A DNA stretch of 64,000 nt, from positions 45,280,813-45,344,812 of the forward strand of contig CM054138.1 of the NCBI GenBank assembly GCA_028751875.1, given 5' to 3'. The DNA is from Rapana venosa (lineage: Eukaryota > Mollusca > Gastropoda > Neogastropoda > Muricidae). The notes below the pieces were generated by a model that did not search any database, was not told the origin of the DNA, and worked only from the letters and a program-made list of their open reading frames with translations. Positions 31,762-42,479 of the stretch are shown here, piece by piece. A program made the position numbers and the translations under genes. Each line of letters begins with the position of its first letter. The first letter of the stretch is position 1.

Positions 31762-32075
31762 AACTGGGGATGGGATAGCTCAAGGGTGGGAGCACTCTCT
31801 TTCCCCCAGCCAAGTTAAGCAGCATCGAGCATGGTTACCTGTTGGATGGGTGATCGTTTGCGCGGCTTGGCTTCAGTACAGTCCTCCAGTTCACCCAACT
31901 GTAAATGGGTACCTGCCCTCTTTAGGGTCAGGGAAGGTAAAGCAGCGAGGAAGAGAGGAGATGGACACCGCTGCCCTCAATATGCTGGCCCCTAGAGAAG
32001 AGAGGTATCTGACGCTTCACTCCCCTAAGACCTTATAGGTTATGGGACACCTTGACCTTGACCTTTTACCTCCTT
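31762..32075 (+). mobile_element. SINE-C, chimeric tRNA-5S rRNA head, full-length
   Basis: GGGATAGCTCAAGGGTGGGAG (A-box side), then AAGTTAAGCAGCATCGAGC and TTGGATGGGTGATC (5S-like). The body is CCAACTGTAAATGGGTACCT and CTCAATATGCTGG, ending GGGACACCTTGACC and CTTTTACC. A run of about 18 G at 31,631-31,648 lies upstream. Confidence 0.85.
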
Positions 32076-32340
32076 GACTAGGATTTAAAATTTTTTTTAT
32101 TGAGGATAGACTCCTTTGTTGCGTTCTGTCCCAGAGGCACGTGCTACGCGGTCACAGCGGTCACCTCGTGAAGGATGCGGCCAATTGGCTCGTGCACAAC
32201 AGTCTTGAGATGGAAGAGGTATGCCCATCAGGGGACTAACAGCCGTAGCATGCCCTTTTGATACGAGTGCTAGATCGCAGAGGTGCTTGAGAGAGAGAGA
32301 CACGCGTGCGTGCGTGCATGCGTGCGTGCGTGTGTTCTTT
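32076..32340. other. Unassigned sequence
   Basis: No feature is supported. It ends in GA and GTGC microsatellites. Confidence 0.3.
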
Positions 32341-32351
32341 AATCTAACATC

Positions 32352-32577
<226 letters not shown>

Positions 32578-32599
32578 GGGATGATCAATTACACCAGTC

Positions 32600-32760
32600 A
32601 TGTAGATAGTGGCGCCACAATGAACATTTTGATGACGATACCATCAGTGCTGACTCCACTATCCGGAAAATGATTTGTATGAGACCATAAACCGAAGTCC
32701 CGTGTGCTAAAGCAAGTAGAGCATCTTGCGCACACGTTAAACCTTTTCGTGCCTATAAGG
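32600..32760 (+). mobile_element. SINE-A core fragment
   Basis: ATCAGTGCTGACTCCACTAT, GAGACCATAAACCGAAGTCC and CATCTTGCGCACACGTTAAA match the SINE-A core. The head and tail are missing. Confidence 0.75.
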
Positions 32761-32814
32761 AAGAGATGACCCAAATACAAATTTTAAAAGACAGCATGTA
32801 CACTAGAACCGTGT

Positions 32815-32925
32815 TTAGACATCATCCCTGAAGTCGGAATGCGACTGCCTTCACGGTTGGGTATAACCGGCCACAAACGCTGAAATCTGACCATTGGTGA
32901 ACCTGGGAGCTCTAGCTCAGGTACA
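32815..32925 (+). mobile_element. SINE-E 3' fragment
   Basis: CCTGAAGTCGGAATGCGACT, CCATTGGTGAACCTGGGAGC and TCTAGCTC match SINE-E. Confidence 0.75.
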
Positions 32926-33129
32926 CATACACACACACACATGAACTTACGCGGGAATGCAAACATATGTTACGTTGTACATGATTTTTGCAGGGATCTA
33001 TACACATCTACAACATACATCTTGCAGGGATCATTGCATAGCTACGTCATACATATTGAAAGGACTTGATGAATAACCAATTGCCCTGACGAGTCACACC
33101 AGCAAGGTCCTACTAACCTAACCATCGTC

Positions 33130-33490
33130 CTAGACTGCAACAGAAAAGTAAAGAGTGAATGTCAGATTTTCAAGTCAGCTTTAGAAGAAAATAGAGGAAC
33201 CAGTGATATGGTCTCCGTGATGCAAAATTTCAGGGAAAGAGTAAACGAGTTAAATATTGTTCAAGATGGAGCTTTATATGACATTCCTTGATTACAGTAA
33301 AGCATTCAACACTCTAATAAGCATGAGCACCTTTTCCAAACCACGATAAATAAAGGGCTTCCCAAGGCACCTGGGTTTCACTGCTAATCGACCTCTACAC
33401 AGAGCAGGAGGCCATTACAAGATGAAACAGACAACAATGCATGTTCTCCTCCTTCCGCCACAGCATCACTAAGTGAAGGCACTGCCAGCT
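33130..33490 (+). mobile_element. RTE-like LINE relic
   Basis: Near 33,278 the translation MTFLDYSKAFNTL is an RT motif with the catalytic Asp. Surrounding frames are broken. The stretch is small and has no detectable ends. Confidence 0.55.
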
Positions 33491-33934
33491 AAAGTCTAAC
33501 CATTTCATTTCATTTCACAAGTTTAGTATTACAATCTACATTATTTCTATCAAAAGCATTGCTATTTAAAAAAACTAAAACTTTGACCAAAACCATATTC
33601 CTTACCAAAGTAATCTTAATATCGCAACATTCTTCACAAAAATAATGACCACCAAAGTTATTTGAGCCACGTGGGAAAACTTCAGTAAAACGACTGCGAG
33701 TAAACAAATCAAGGGAACTGATTGTGAGCAAAGCTCGGGTAGAATCAAGCGAGTTTTGTACCTTTATGTGAAACTGCTTTGATCGATGGTCCAGAAGTGT
33801 GGCCACTCGAAAACATTGCTCGATGCTTCTCTGTCAGAGATAAACCAGAGTAATTAAGAAACCTGCCCCCACCCACTTACAAAAAGGAAGAGAAGAAAAA
33901 AAAGCAAAAAAAACCAAGCAACAACAACAACAGC
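33491..33934. other. Unassigned sequence with a small minus-strand ORF
   Basis: A 98-codon open frame at 33,510-33,806 (minus, starting MATLLDHRSK) has ordinary composition but no known motif. A similar phrase (FTEV) occurs in the minus frame at 14,240, so it may belong to an unrecognised repeat. Confidence 0.25.
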
Positions 33935-35981
33935 TTTACGCGGTACATCCATGATATCTTGGTGGCAAAGCGCAAACGCCGAAAACTAGAACGGCAATGG
34001 CGAAAAACTAAAACTTAAATAAACAAACAGCTCTTTCGAAAACAAACCAACAAAGTCAAAACCTTAATCCACTCAGCGAAGACAAACTACTACTCTGCTC
34101 AAGTTCTTGATGCCTCGTCCATGACATCTCTTTTTGCCCTCACTTCAACTCTTCTTGGATCTGCAAAGACAAGCCCTCTACCTACTGTCCACAGTCACTC
34201 TGAACTTCCCGATATAATTTCCTCGTTCTTTTCTGACAAAGTCCGTAACATTCGCTCCAGACTGGATCAGGCTTCTTTCCAACCTGTACCTCCTGATCCC
34301 CAATTCACTGGCACTCCTCTCCTTTCCTTTCAGCCAACAAGTGAGGAAGAAATTAGGAAAAAATTTAATGAAGTGACCATAAAATTATGCGATCTCGATC
34401 CCGCGCCTGCTTCTCTTCTCACACAGTGCCTTCCGCGGCTGATACCAACTATCACAAAAATAGTAAACTCATCTCTCCTTTCAGGAATTTTTCCATCAGC
34501 TCTTAAAACTGCAATTATTACACCTCTACTCAAAAAGCACAACCTCGACCCTAACATTCTGAAGCAATACAGACCTGTTTCTAACCTACCTTTCATCTCC
34601 AAGGTCCTTGAAAAATTCGTTCTGAAACAACTCAACAACCATCTTCATTCAAATAGTCTCCTTCCTGCATTTCAGTCTGCCTATCGCGTCAACCACAGCA
34701 CTGAAACCACCCTAGTCCACATGTTAAACATACTTCTACACGCTTCTGACTCTGGGAAAATCTCTCTTCTCACTCTTTTTGACTTATCTGCAGCATTTGA
34801 CACTACATATCACTCTATTCTTCTTGCCCGTCTCCAAAAAACGTTTAGTATTAAAGGGGCAGCCCTCACCTGGTTTAGTTCATACCTCACAGACTGATTC
34901 CATACAGTTGCAATAAACCAGATTCAATCAATACCTGCCAAACTGAAATGCAGAGTCCTGCAGGGATCTGTTCTGGGCCCTGTTCTTTTCACTCTCTACA
35001 CTGCTCCACTGTCACATATAATAAACCATCACCAGATCAACCATCATTTCTACACTGATGACTCTCAGATTCATTGCAGTGATACTCCTGAAAATCTGCC
35101 CTCTCTCTTGAAAAAATATGTCACACTGCCTCCAAGGTATTCAAAACTGGATGATACAAAACAAATTACAGCTAAACGCAGATAAAACGGAAGCCATGAT
35201 TTTAAGGACCAAACACAAACTCTCTTCCATCACAACAGCTTCAATACAATTTGGCAATACGACAGTTCCTCTATCCACAACAGTCAAGTATCTTGGTGTT
35301 GTTATCGACAACACGCTTTCAATGCAAAAATTTATCACCCAGACCTGTCAGTCATGCTACTATCAATAACGGCGTATAAGTGCAATTCGAAAGTACCTGT
35401 CCACTGATGCAACATCCAAACGTGTCACATCTCTCATTCTTTCACGTCTGGGCTATTGCAATTCTCTTTTGGCTGGTCTGCTAGCATCATCTATCCACTC
35501 CCTTCAACCCATTCAAAACTCTGCTACTCGACTTGTTTTCCAAAAGAACAAATCTGAGCATATTACTCCTCTCTTGCGATCTCTCCACTTGTAACCTATG
35601 CCACAGAGGGTAAAGTACAAGATCAGTACCCTCTGTTACAAATGTCTCCACAAAACAGCACCTTCCTACCTCTGTGAATGTCTTCACATGTACACTCCTT
35701 CTCATTCCCTCCGCTCTGCTGCAGATACCCTGTGCTTACGAATACCTAGATTCAACCAGTCTACTGTTGGCCGTCGCTCCTTCTCTGTTTCTGGTCCATC
35801 AATCTGGAGTGACCTCCCTCTCTCCCTTCGCGAAAAGACTTCTTACAACACTTTTTAATCCGGCCTTAATACATACCTATTTCAAACCTAAGACTTCCCC
35901 CTACAGTTTCATATCATAAATATCTGTCCTTGACTTCAATTGCCTAAGTTCCCATCACCCTGTCAGAGTGTACAACCTTTA

Positions 35982-36013
<32 letters not shown>

Positions 36014-36152
36014 CATGCATTTGTGTGTAATATTTTAATTTGTTAAACTGTTGCATGTGTGGGAGTGGAATGGATGCAAGCGTTTTGATTTGTTGGGGTG
36101 TTTTAAAAAAAAAAGATATAGCGCTATATAAATTTCATTTATTATTATTAGA
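33935..36152 (+). mobile_element. LINE X2, CR1/L2-like, 5'-truncated
   Basis: Starts at sequence collinear with X1 near 24,010 (GGCAAAGCGCAAACGCCGAA), inside ORF2 between endonuclease and RT. The RT is open at 34,121-34,897, then ends at a TGA (34,895-34,897) where X1 has CGG (Arg). Later frames are 35,118-35,369 and 35,598-35,858. The catalytic motif reads Y-T-D-D (35,050-35,061). A (GT)n lies at about 35,980-36,008 and the tail at 36,100-36,150 with (ATT)n. No target-site duplication was found. Non-functional. Confidence 0.85.
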
Positions 36153-36204
36153 GAACTCGGAAACATACAGTCAAAACAACGAGTTCATATTGTGGATACA
36201 ACAG

Positions 36205-36370
36205 GCCATCTACCCATACCAGCGGATCTGTCAGCTGTCAGTTTCCCCCACTGTCTGCTACTCTCAGCTGCTATCTCTTCCATCCCAGCCCTGCCCAGCC
36301 CAGCTGGTGCTAATCAGAGCAGGAACTGACCACACTTGGACTTGGTAAAAGGAAGAGAAAGGCTAATTCT
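36205..36370 (-). repeat. Interspersed repeat F, copy 2
   Basis: Inverted relative to 11,085-11,232: the plus strand shows TCAGCTGTCAGTTTCCCCC, TAATCAGAGCAGGAACTGAC and CACTTGGACTTGG. Confidence 0.65.
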
Positions 36371-36817
36371 ACAACTGGACCTAGATCCCTGACTAAGTTA
36401 TGCTGGATTTGTGTGCGGTGAGGAGTCCATGAAGGTTCTTATACAGGATCGTTTATACAGGGCGACTTCAGACTTTTCCCTAAACTGCTTGCTTGTGAAG
36501 TGGTAGGAGTACTGCACTGCACTGCACTGTTCAGGCAGTCTGCTTTGGGCCAGCTGAACCTGCTTGCACTTGTCTTTTTCCAGGTTGCACCATGTATACC
36601 TTCAACACAATTCCTGACGTTTTGTATGCTGCTGTCTTTTCCTGTCCTCCTTTGCATTCAACAAGAGGGCAGCTCCGTCTCTGCAATGAAGGCGGCTGTA
36701 CGCTGCAGGTCCTCCCAGTTGACATGGAGCTTCTTGGCCACTGGGGCGAAGTCAGACCAGATCCTCTTTTTAAGTTCTGGAAACATTTCAGCATGGCTTG
36801 ACGATCCTGTTTTCCTG
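36371..36817. other. Region upstream of the 5S-SINE, possible old coding piece on minus strand
   Basis: On the minus strand, about 36,790-36,662 reads EMFPELKKRIWSDF, VAKKLHVNWEDLQRTAA and FIAETELPSC before a stop. This is protein-like in composition but has no splice signal or known family. A pyrimidine-rich CTTTTTCCAG near 36,576-36,585 on the plus strand resembles a splice acceptor, but no matching exon is seen. Confidence 0.25.
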
Positions 36818-37112
36818 TCTGCGGGATAGCTCAGTAGTGAGATTACTCACTTTCCCCCAGCCAAAGTTAAACAGCGTCGACCGTGGCTACCAGTTGCATG
36901 GGTGATTGTTTGCGCACCTTGGCTTCAGTACAGTCCCCAAGTTCACCCAGTTGTAAATGGGTACCTGCCTCTTTAGGGTCAGGGAAGGTAAAGCAGCGAA
37001 GGAGAGGAGATGGGCGCCGCCCTCAATACGCTGGCCCCTGGAGAATTTGAGGTCTCTGATGCCTCGCTCCTCTACGACCACATAGGTTAAGGGACACCTT
37101 TACCTTTTTTTG
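36818..37112 (+). mobile_element. SINE-C, chimeric tRNA-5S rRNA head, abutting an exon
   Basis: GCGGGATAGCTCAGTAGTGAG (A-box side), AAAGTTAAACAGCGTCGACC and TTGCATGGGTGATT (5S-like). The body is CACCCAGTTGTAAATGGGTA, GGGCGCCGCCCTCAATACGC and CTACGACCACATAGGTTAAG, ending CACCTTTACCTTTTTTTG. Its T-rich end lies within 10 bases of the exon start at 37,120. Confidence 0.85.
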
Positions 37113-37119
37113 TTTAAAG

Positions 37120-37320
37120 GACGAGTCAGGATGGCAGCAGTTATTCCTGGTGGCAGGCCTGGTCTCCATCACTGGTGCCCTGTTCTTCAGCACGTTCGCA
37201 GAGGCCAAGCATCAGCCCTGGTCTTTTGGGTTTGCCTCTTCCCCTGCTGAAGATGGTGATGTGGACCTGAAGTCAGCACCGTCAGAGAAAGACAAGCTAC
37301 TTCCAGAAACCAAGATCTGA
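37120..37320 (+). CDS. Terminal exon of an SLC17-family (sialin/VGLUT-like) transporter
   Basis: Encodes the last 66 residues of a major-facilitator organic-anion transporter of the SLC17 family (sialic acid, glutamate or phosphate carriers in lysosomal, vesicular or plasma membranes). The exon starts after a pyrimidine-rich acceptor ending TTTAAAG at 37,119. The translation runs DESGWQQLFLVAGLVSITGA, LFFSTFAEAKHQPWSFGF and a polar tail ending LLPETKI, with TGA at 37,318-37,320. The pattern of W-x2-x-F, a hydrophobic last transmembrane helix, F-F, then QPW is the hallmark of the twelfth helix and C-terminus of SLC17 proteins. AATAAA follows at 37,415-37,420. Upstream exons are not in the window, or not recognisable, since X2 and SINE-C fill the presumed intron. 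Which SLC17 member cannot be told from one exon. A decayed fragment is possible, but acceptor, open frame, stop and poly(A) signal are all present. Confidence 0.75.
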   Translation, partial: DESGWQQLFLVAGLVSITGALFFSTFAEAKHQPWSFGFASSPAEDGDVDLKSAPSEKDKLLPETKI

Positions 37321-37414
37321 GACTTTTGTGTACTCACGAAATATTGATTCATTCCAGGCTTGTGATTGCTCTAAGACTAATCTTATGACTGATGATGATG
37401 TACAGTTTTGCAAG

Positions 37415-37420
37415 AATAAA
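37415..37420 (+). terminator. AATAAA poly(A) signal of the SLC17-like gene
   Basis: A canonical hexamer 95 bases past the stop codon of the terminal exon. Confidence 0.6.
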
Positions 37421-38754
37421 ATATGTTTGAAACCGTCTTGACCACCTTATGACCACAGCCGACATCAATGGGGGGGGGGAGGGGGGCCTGTACTGTCCTT
37501 AGGATGGAAGGCGACAGTCGGTCAGTCCATGCCGGCAGTACTCTTCTATCACACATATCTCTCATGGGTTTCACACAACGTGTCTGAGACTTGGTGGGGG
37601 ATGGGGGATGCAGGGTTTGTTAGAAGGTGCCTCTGATAAATCTAGACCACTAAGACGTGCGTAGTAGGGAGGCAGCATAGGAACGCTTTTCACACGTAGC
37701 AGCATGGCGGACAAAATGGCATCTTCTTTGGTAGCAGACGATTATCTCATCAACTAAGATGATGAATTGAGTGCACTTGTATTGGCAGTAGAAAAACATT
37801 ATCAAGAAATGTTAAGCAGATTCTGAAAGTTACAGAGGAATAGGCGGAAGGAAATGCTGCAGTTAGGGAATAGAGTGACCAAAAAATATAGCTTACCACG
37901 CCGTACATTCCTGGCAGTGTGTTGATCTACACTACAAAGACGGACTTTTATAAATTTGACCTTCCCGCTGGTCCGCAGCATAGTAACCTGAAAACGTGAA
38001 GCTTTTAACTTTTTTTCTATATTTCTATTATTACCACACTGTTCTTTTGAAAATAAAACGGCAGAAACCAACAAATATACTGATAAGAAATAACAAGAAG
38101 GGAAAAAAATAGGTCGCCAATGTGGGGAAGGTGACAGCAATGGGTACATCCCCTCCCCCCAATTTGTGCTTTCTGTGATGTGACGTGTCCCTGTGAAGTC
38201 GCTGCGGGCACTGTAGAGACTATCATCATTAAAATCTGATAGGAAGACAGAAGTTCTGCATTGCTTCTACTTGTCACACCCGCGCGATGACACTGGTGGC
38301 ACAGAGACACTCGTGTACAAGAACACACTTCTGTGCCCATATAACCAACACGTAGTCAACACATATGAACTGCAGTATAAAGGTCAGACATTGATTGGAT
38401 GTGACTTGCTTTCAAGAGAAAGAAACAAGCAAACAAAACCTGTCTCCTTGAGAATATAATAAAACAGGTGTTATGGGGACACTGTGTGACACACCTTTGA
38501 AGTATGTTGTACCTGACCATTGGTAAACACTTCAGCTAGGCTTTAGTTCCTTATTTTGACACTAACATGCATGAACTCTTGTCGTATCCATGCATGTTTC
38601 AATAGATTATTGTATCTACCATGCTTCTACCAGTGGTTGGTGACATATTAGGTAACAATGGCAACCAGACAGCAAAGTTGCCTCTCCCTCTCAACGTATA
38701 TGCGTCTTTTTGTAAACCCCTTCAAATGGGGCTATGGCCGCGCTTGAATTGTCA
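37421..38754. other. Unassigned sequence downstream of the SLC17-like gene
   Basis: Mostly featureless. At 37,704 an ATG opens MADKMASSLVADDYLIN, then TAA (37,755-37,757), and the same frame continues DDELSALVLAVEKHYQEMLS to a TGA near 37,826. It is short and protein-like but has no family match. It could be the start of an old gene or transposon ORF. Confidence 0.3.
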
Positions 38755-38815
38755 AAGTCAAGTCAAGTCAAAAACACTTTAATCATCCCATGAAGGGCAA
38801 TTGCAATTGATATGG
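38755..38815 (-). mobile_element. Tail-only fragment of Rex1-like LINE Z
   Basis: On the minus strand: CCCTTCATGGGATGATTAAA, GTGTTTTTGACTTGACTTGA. Identical in layout to the end of the Z element at 54,203. Confidence 0.8.
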
Positions 38816-39019
38816 TATGGTTATCTCTCAATGTATCTGTTTCGACATTAATGTTCGGGACAGTTGGGATTTTCGTGTTTGTTGAATATATATCTATCTC
38901 CTTTCTTTAAATCATAGGTTGAACTTTTGTTGTTGTTGTTGTTGTTGTTGAGTTTTTTTGTAGGGGCTCTTGCTGTTATTTGTTGTTGTTTTGTTTTTGG
39001 AGTTTTTGTGTGTTATGTT

Positions 39020-39125
39020 TTGATAGTCCCTAATCAGGGCAAGGGCCGGATGAAAAAAGTATGTGATTGCTTATCTGTAACCCTTGAAAACTAAAGATAA
39101 TTCATTCATTCATTCATTCATTCTC
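39020..39125 (+). mobile_element. Probable LINE 3' tail with (ATTC)n
   Basis: CCTAATCAGGGCAAGGGCCG and AAGATAATTCATTCATTCAT resemble the tail of an L2/CR1-type element. The tail runs directly into a CT array. Confidence 0.4.
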
Positions 39126-39330
39126 TCGCTCTCGCTCTCTCTCTCTCTCTCGCTCTCTATCTCTCTCTCTCTATCTCTCTCTCTCTCCAGCTCCCCTCTT
39201 CCTGTATCTCTCTCCCACTCCCTCTCTCTCTCCCACTCCATCTCTCTCTCCCCCCCTCACTCTCCCTCACCTATCATGTCTCTTAATCTATCTCGCCCTC
39301 TTTCTTACTCTCACCCTTTCTCCATTGTTT

Positions 39331-39376
<46 letters not shown>

Positions 39377-39450
39377 GCTCTCTCTCTCTCTCTCACCTCT
39401 TTCTTTCTCATCTCTCTCGCCCTCCGTCTCCCCCTCTTTCTCTCCTCTCA
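39125..39450. repeat. (CT)n / (GTCT)n microsatellite
   Basis: About 320 bases of CT-rich repeat with a (TCTG)n block at 39,330-39,360. Confidence 0.9.
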
Positions 39451-39676
39451 CATACATATACGTCTGACACACACGCATGCACGCATAAATGCACGCACAC
39501 ACATAGACACATACACACATGCAGGCGTACGAAAATATACACACGCGCATATAAGAACATAATGTTAAATGGCGCTGTTGTTTTTGCGAAAATACCACAC
39601 TCCTTGGCTTTAATTACTTCCCGAAACTGAGTAAAGAAAATATTATAAAAATTCACAAGCCCGAGGGCTCATACCC

Positions 39677-39679
<3 letters not shown>

Positions 39680-39762
<83 letters not shown>
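39680..39762. repeat. (CT)n microsatellite
   Basis: About 80 bases of CT with one CATC interruption. Confidence 0.95.
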
Positions 39763-39766
<4 letters not shown>

Positions 39767-39899
39767 TTTATTATTTTTTTACGTTTACCAGTTGTACTGT
39801 TGTACTGTTATGGGAGGCTGGATGTAAAAAATGAAAAAAGCAACTGTCATGCTTATACTTCACCTTCTGAAGATAAAATTGAATCGAATCAAATAAAAT

Positions 39900-39902
<3 letters not shown>

Positions 39903-39984
<82 letters not shown>

Positions 39985-39995
39985 GTCTGTCTCTC
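39903..39995. repeat. (CT)n microsatellite
   Basis: About 90 bases, ending in GTCTGTCT. Upstream, AAGATAAAATTGAATCGAAT followed by an AAATC repeat looks like another retroelement tail that has seeded the array. Confidence 0.9.
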
Positions 39996-41214
39996 TGTCA
40001 GTAGATGACAAAAATTGAGCAGGCTTGAAGGTGCCTCATCCCTGTCCTAAAGGTTGGTCTGAACTAATACAATTTCGTCCAAACTAATAAACTCTTATTG
40101 CCATAGTCTCTCTGAGCAGGAGGTTACCTGACTTGGAATGAAGCAGGAACATGCCTTTTCCTTATGCTTGTGTTAAAGGTTCTCCAATCCAATCCTGTTT
40201 TTTATAGCCCCGCCGACCACAGAGGCCATACCCGGGCTGTCACCTCGTCAAGTTTTAAATCTCAGATTTAAACTGTGCAGACTGACAAAAATCGTCTTGA
40301 GTTTGAAGGTTCCAAAGATATCAAACTGTTTCTCTTCTTCAACTGAGGCCAGACAAAGCAATGTCAGCACAAAGTATGGCAGATCCTATTTTGAACAGAC
40401 ACACAGAGGTTAAATACCGACCCCCCCCCCCCCCCCCCTCCTCTTTCCCCACACAGACCAAGCTGGTATCTCTTGACGCTAGAAATATACAGAATAGGTA
40501 AGGACAGAGTGAGATTTTGATGTTTTTGTCGTTTGGTGATCTATATAAATTGTGTTATGAATATGAAGAGACAAGTGGTTTCAGTGCGTCCACTCAAAAC
40601 AGGTTATTGATACTAGACAGGCAGTCCTCAATGACTCATCAGGAGACGTTTGAACTTCTGCATTTTCAGTTGGCTTTGATGCACGGAATATTATTATTAT
40701 CATTGTTAATTATTTATCATTATGGTTGTTATTATGATTATTATGATTAATATGATGATGATTATTATTGTTTATTTCAGAACTCATTGTTTCCATTTGA
40801 GATTTGAAAGAAACTAGTCCTTTGTATTCTTTCTAAAAATCCATTCTTCTGATTAATGTTTGTAATGTCAGACCGAAGTTTCTTCCCTGAAGTGTCAAAT
40901 CCTTACATTTTGTCTCTGTAGGGGACACTGCCTTTTAACTTCCTCTTTTAGCGTTGTCATTTTTCTTTCTAGTTCAGTTCAGTGAGCACATCATAGATCT
41001 GCTTGATATCATGAATAATGCATTGCCATGTATCCAAAGGGGATCTGGTTAATGGAGAAGAGGCTCTACCTTTAGGGGTTAAAAGCCGCGTTCGTCTAGG
41101 TAACCTACTTCTCTTCTTTCTCTTCTGTTTTGGAGTATCCATGCCCATGACCGGTTTGTCACATGTGGTTGATGGTGATGTGGACGTTGTGCCCGATTAA
41201 TAGAGGGCAAAGCT
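39996..41214. other. Unassigned sequence
   Basis: A C run at about 40,421-40,438 and (ATT)-rich sequence near 40,690-40,770 are the only structures seen. No gene is supported. Confidence 0.4.
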
Positions 41215-41220
41215 ACATCA

Positions 41221-41640
41221 GTAGAACATCCATTCTCTTTATCCTTTAGTATGGAAGTTGGGGGGAAAAAGAGCCACTGTACATTTGGCTATGGTGTCTG
41301 ATAGAACATCCATTCTCTTTATCCTTTAGTATGGAAGTTGGGGGGGGGGGGGGGTAGTCACTGTACATTTGGCTATGGTGTCTGATAGAACATCCATTCT
41401 CTTTATCCTTGAGTATGGAAGTTGGGGGAAAATAGCTACTGTACATTTGGCTATGGTGTCTGATAGAACATCCATTCTCTTTATCCTTTAGTATGGAAGT
41501 TGGGGGGGGGGGGTAGTCACTGTACATTTGGCTATGGTGTCTGATAGAACATCCATTCTCTTTATCCTTTAGTATGGAAGTTGGGGGGGAAGATAGTCAC
41601 TGTACATTTGGCTATGGTGTCTGATAGAACATCCATTCCA
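41221..41640. repeat. Minisatellite, about 80-bp unit, five copies
   Basis: Units start TAGAACATCCATTCTCTTTA and end GGCTATGGTGTCTGA. Starts fall at 41,221, 41,301, 41,385, 41,463, 41,544 and a partial at 41,624, giving steps of 80, 84, 78, 81 and 80. The difference is almost entirely the length of an internal G run (6 to 14). A 93-codon minus-strand ORF across it (SILKDKENGCSIRHHSQMYS) reflects steps that happen to be multiples of three. Confidence 0.9.
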
Positions 41641-41689
41641 CTGAGATGGAAAGGAGGGGGAAGAACTTAGCAGACACCTGTACATGGGA

Positions 41690-42475
41690 AGGTGGGCAGT
41701 TAGAACAGCCTGTTCTATCCCAGCAGGAAGTGGGGGCGTTGAACGGTGGTAGTCGCACCAGTCAGGGCTATGGTGGTCTGTTGAACGCTGTCTCTTGACC
41801 AGAGGGAAGTTGGGGGGATAGTTGACACGGCTGGTGTCTGAACATCACCAGCAGGGAAGAGGAGTGGCAGTGAACGGTGTGTTCTGACACCAGCAGGGGA
41901 AGAGGTGCGCAGTTGAACGGCTGGTGTCTGACACCAGCAGGGGAAGAGGTGGGCAGTTGAACGGCTAGTGTCTGACACCAGCAGGGGAAGAGGTGGGCAG
42001 TTGAACGGCTGGTGTCTGACACCAGCAGGGGAAGAGGTGGGCAGTTGAACGGCTGGTGTCTGACACCAGCAGGGGAAGAGGTGGCGCAGTTGAACGGCTG
42101 GTGTCTGACACCAGCAGGGGAAGAGGTGCGCAGTTGAACGGCTGGTGTCTGACACCAGCAGGGGAAGAGGTGGGCAGTTGAACGGCTGTGTCTGACACCA
42201 GCAGGGGAAGAGGTGAGTGACGGCTGTGTCTGAAGGCTGGCGTTCTGACACCAGCATGAAGGTGTTGGGCAGTTGAACGGCTGTGTTGACACCAGCAGGG
42301 AAGAGGTGGCAGTTGAACGGCTGGTGTCTGACACCAGCAGGGGAAGAGGTGCGCAGTTGAACGGCTGGTGTCTGACACCAGCAGGGGAAGAGGTGGGCAG
42401 TTGAACGGCTGGTGTCTGACACCAGCAGGGGAAGAGGTGAGCAGTTGAACGGCTGGTGTCTGAAGGCAGGGCGTT
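41690..42475. repeat. Minisatellite, 44-bp unit, about 16 copies
   Basis: The unit runs GCAGTTGAACGGCTGGTGTC, TGACACCAGCAGGGGAAGAG, GTGG. It is very homogeneous from 41,890 to 42,210 and ragged at both ends and near 42,200-42,300. Each unit holds CTGGTGTC-T-GACACCAG, an 8-base inverted repeat with a one-base centre. The unit has no stop in any minus frame, so three overlapping long minus ORFs arise. They are not genes. Confidence 0.9.
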
Positions 42476-42479
42476 TCTT

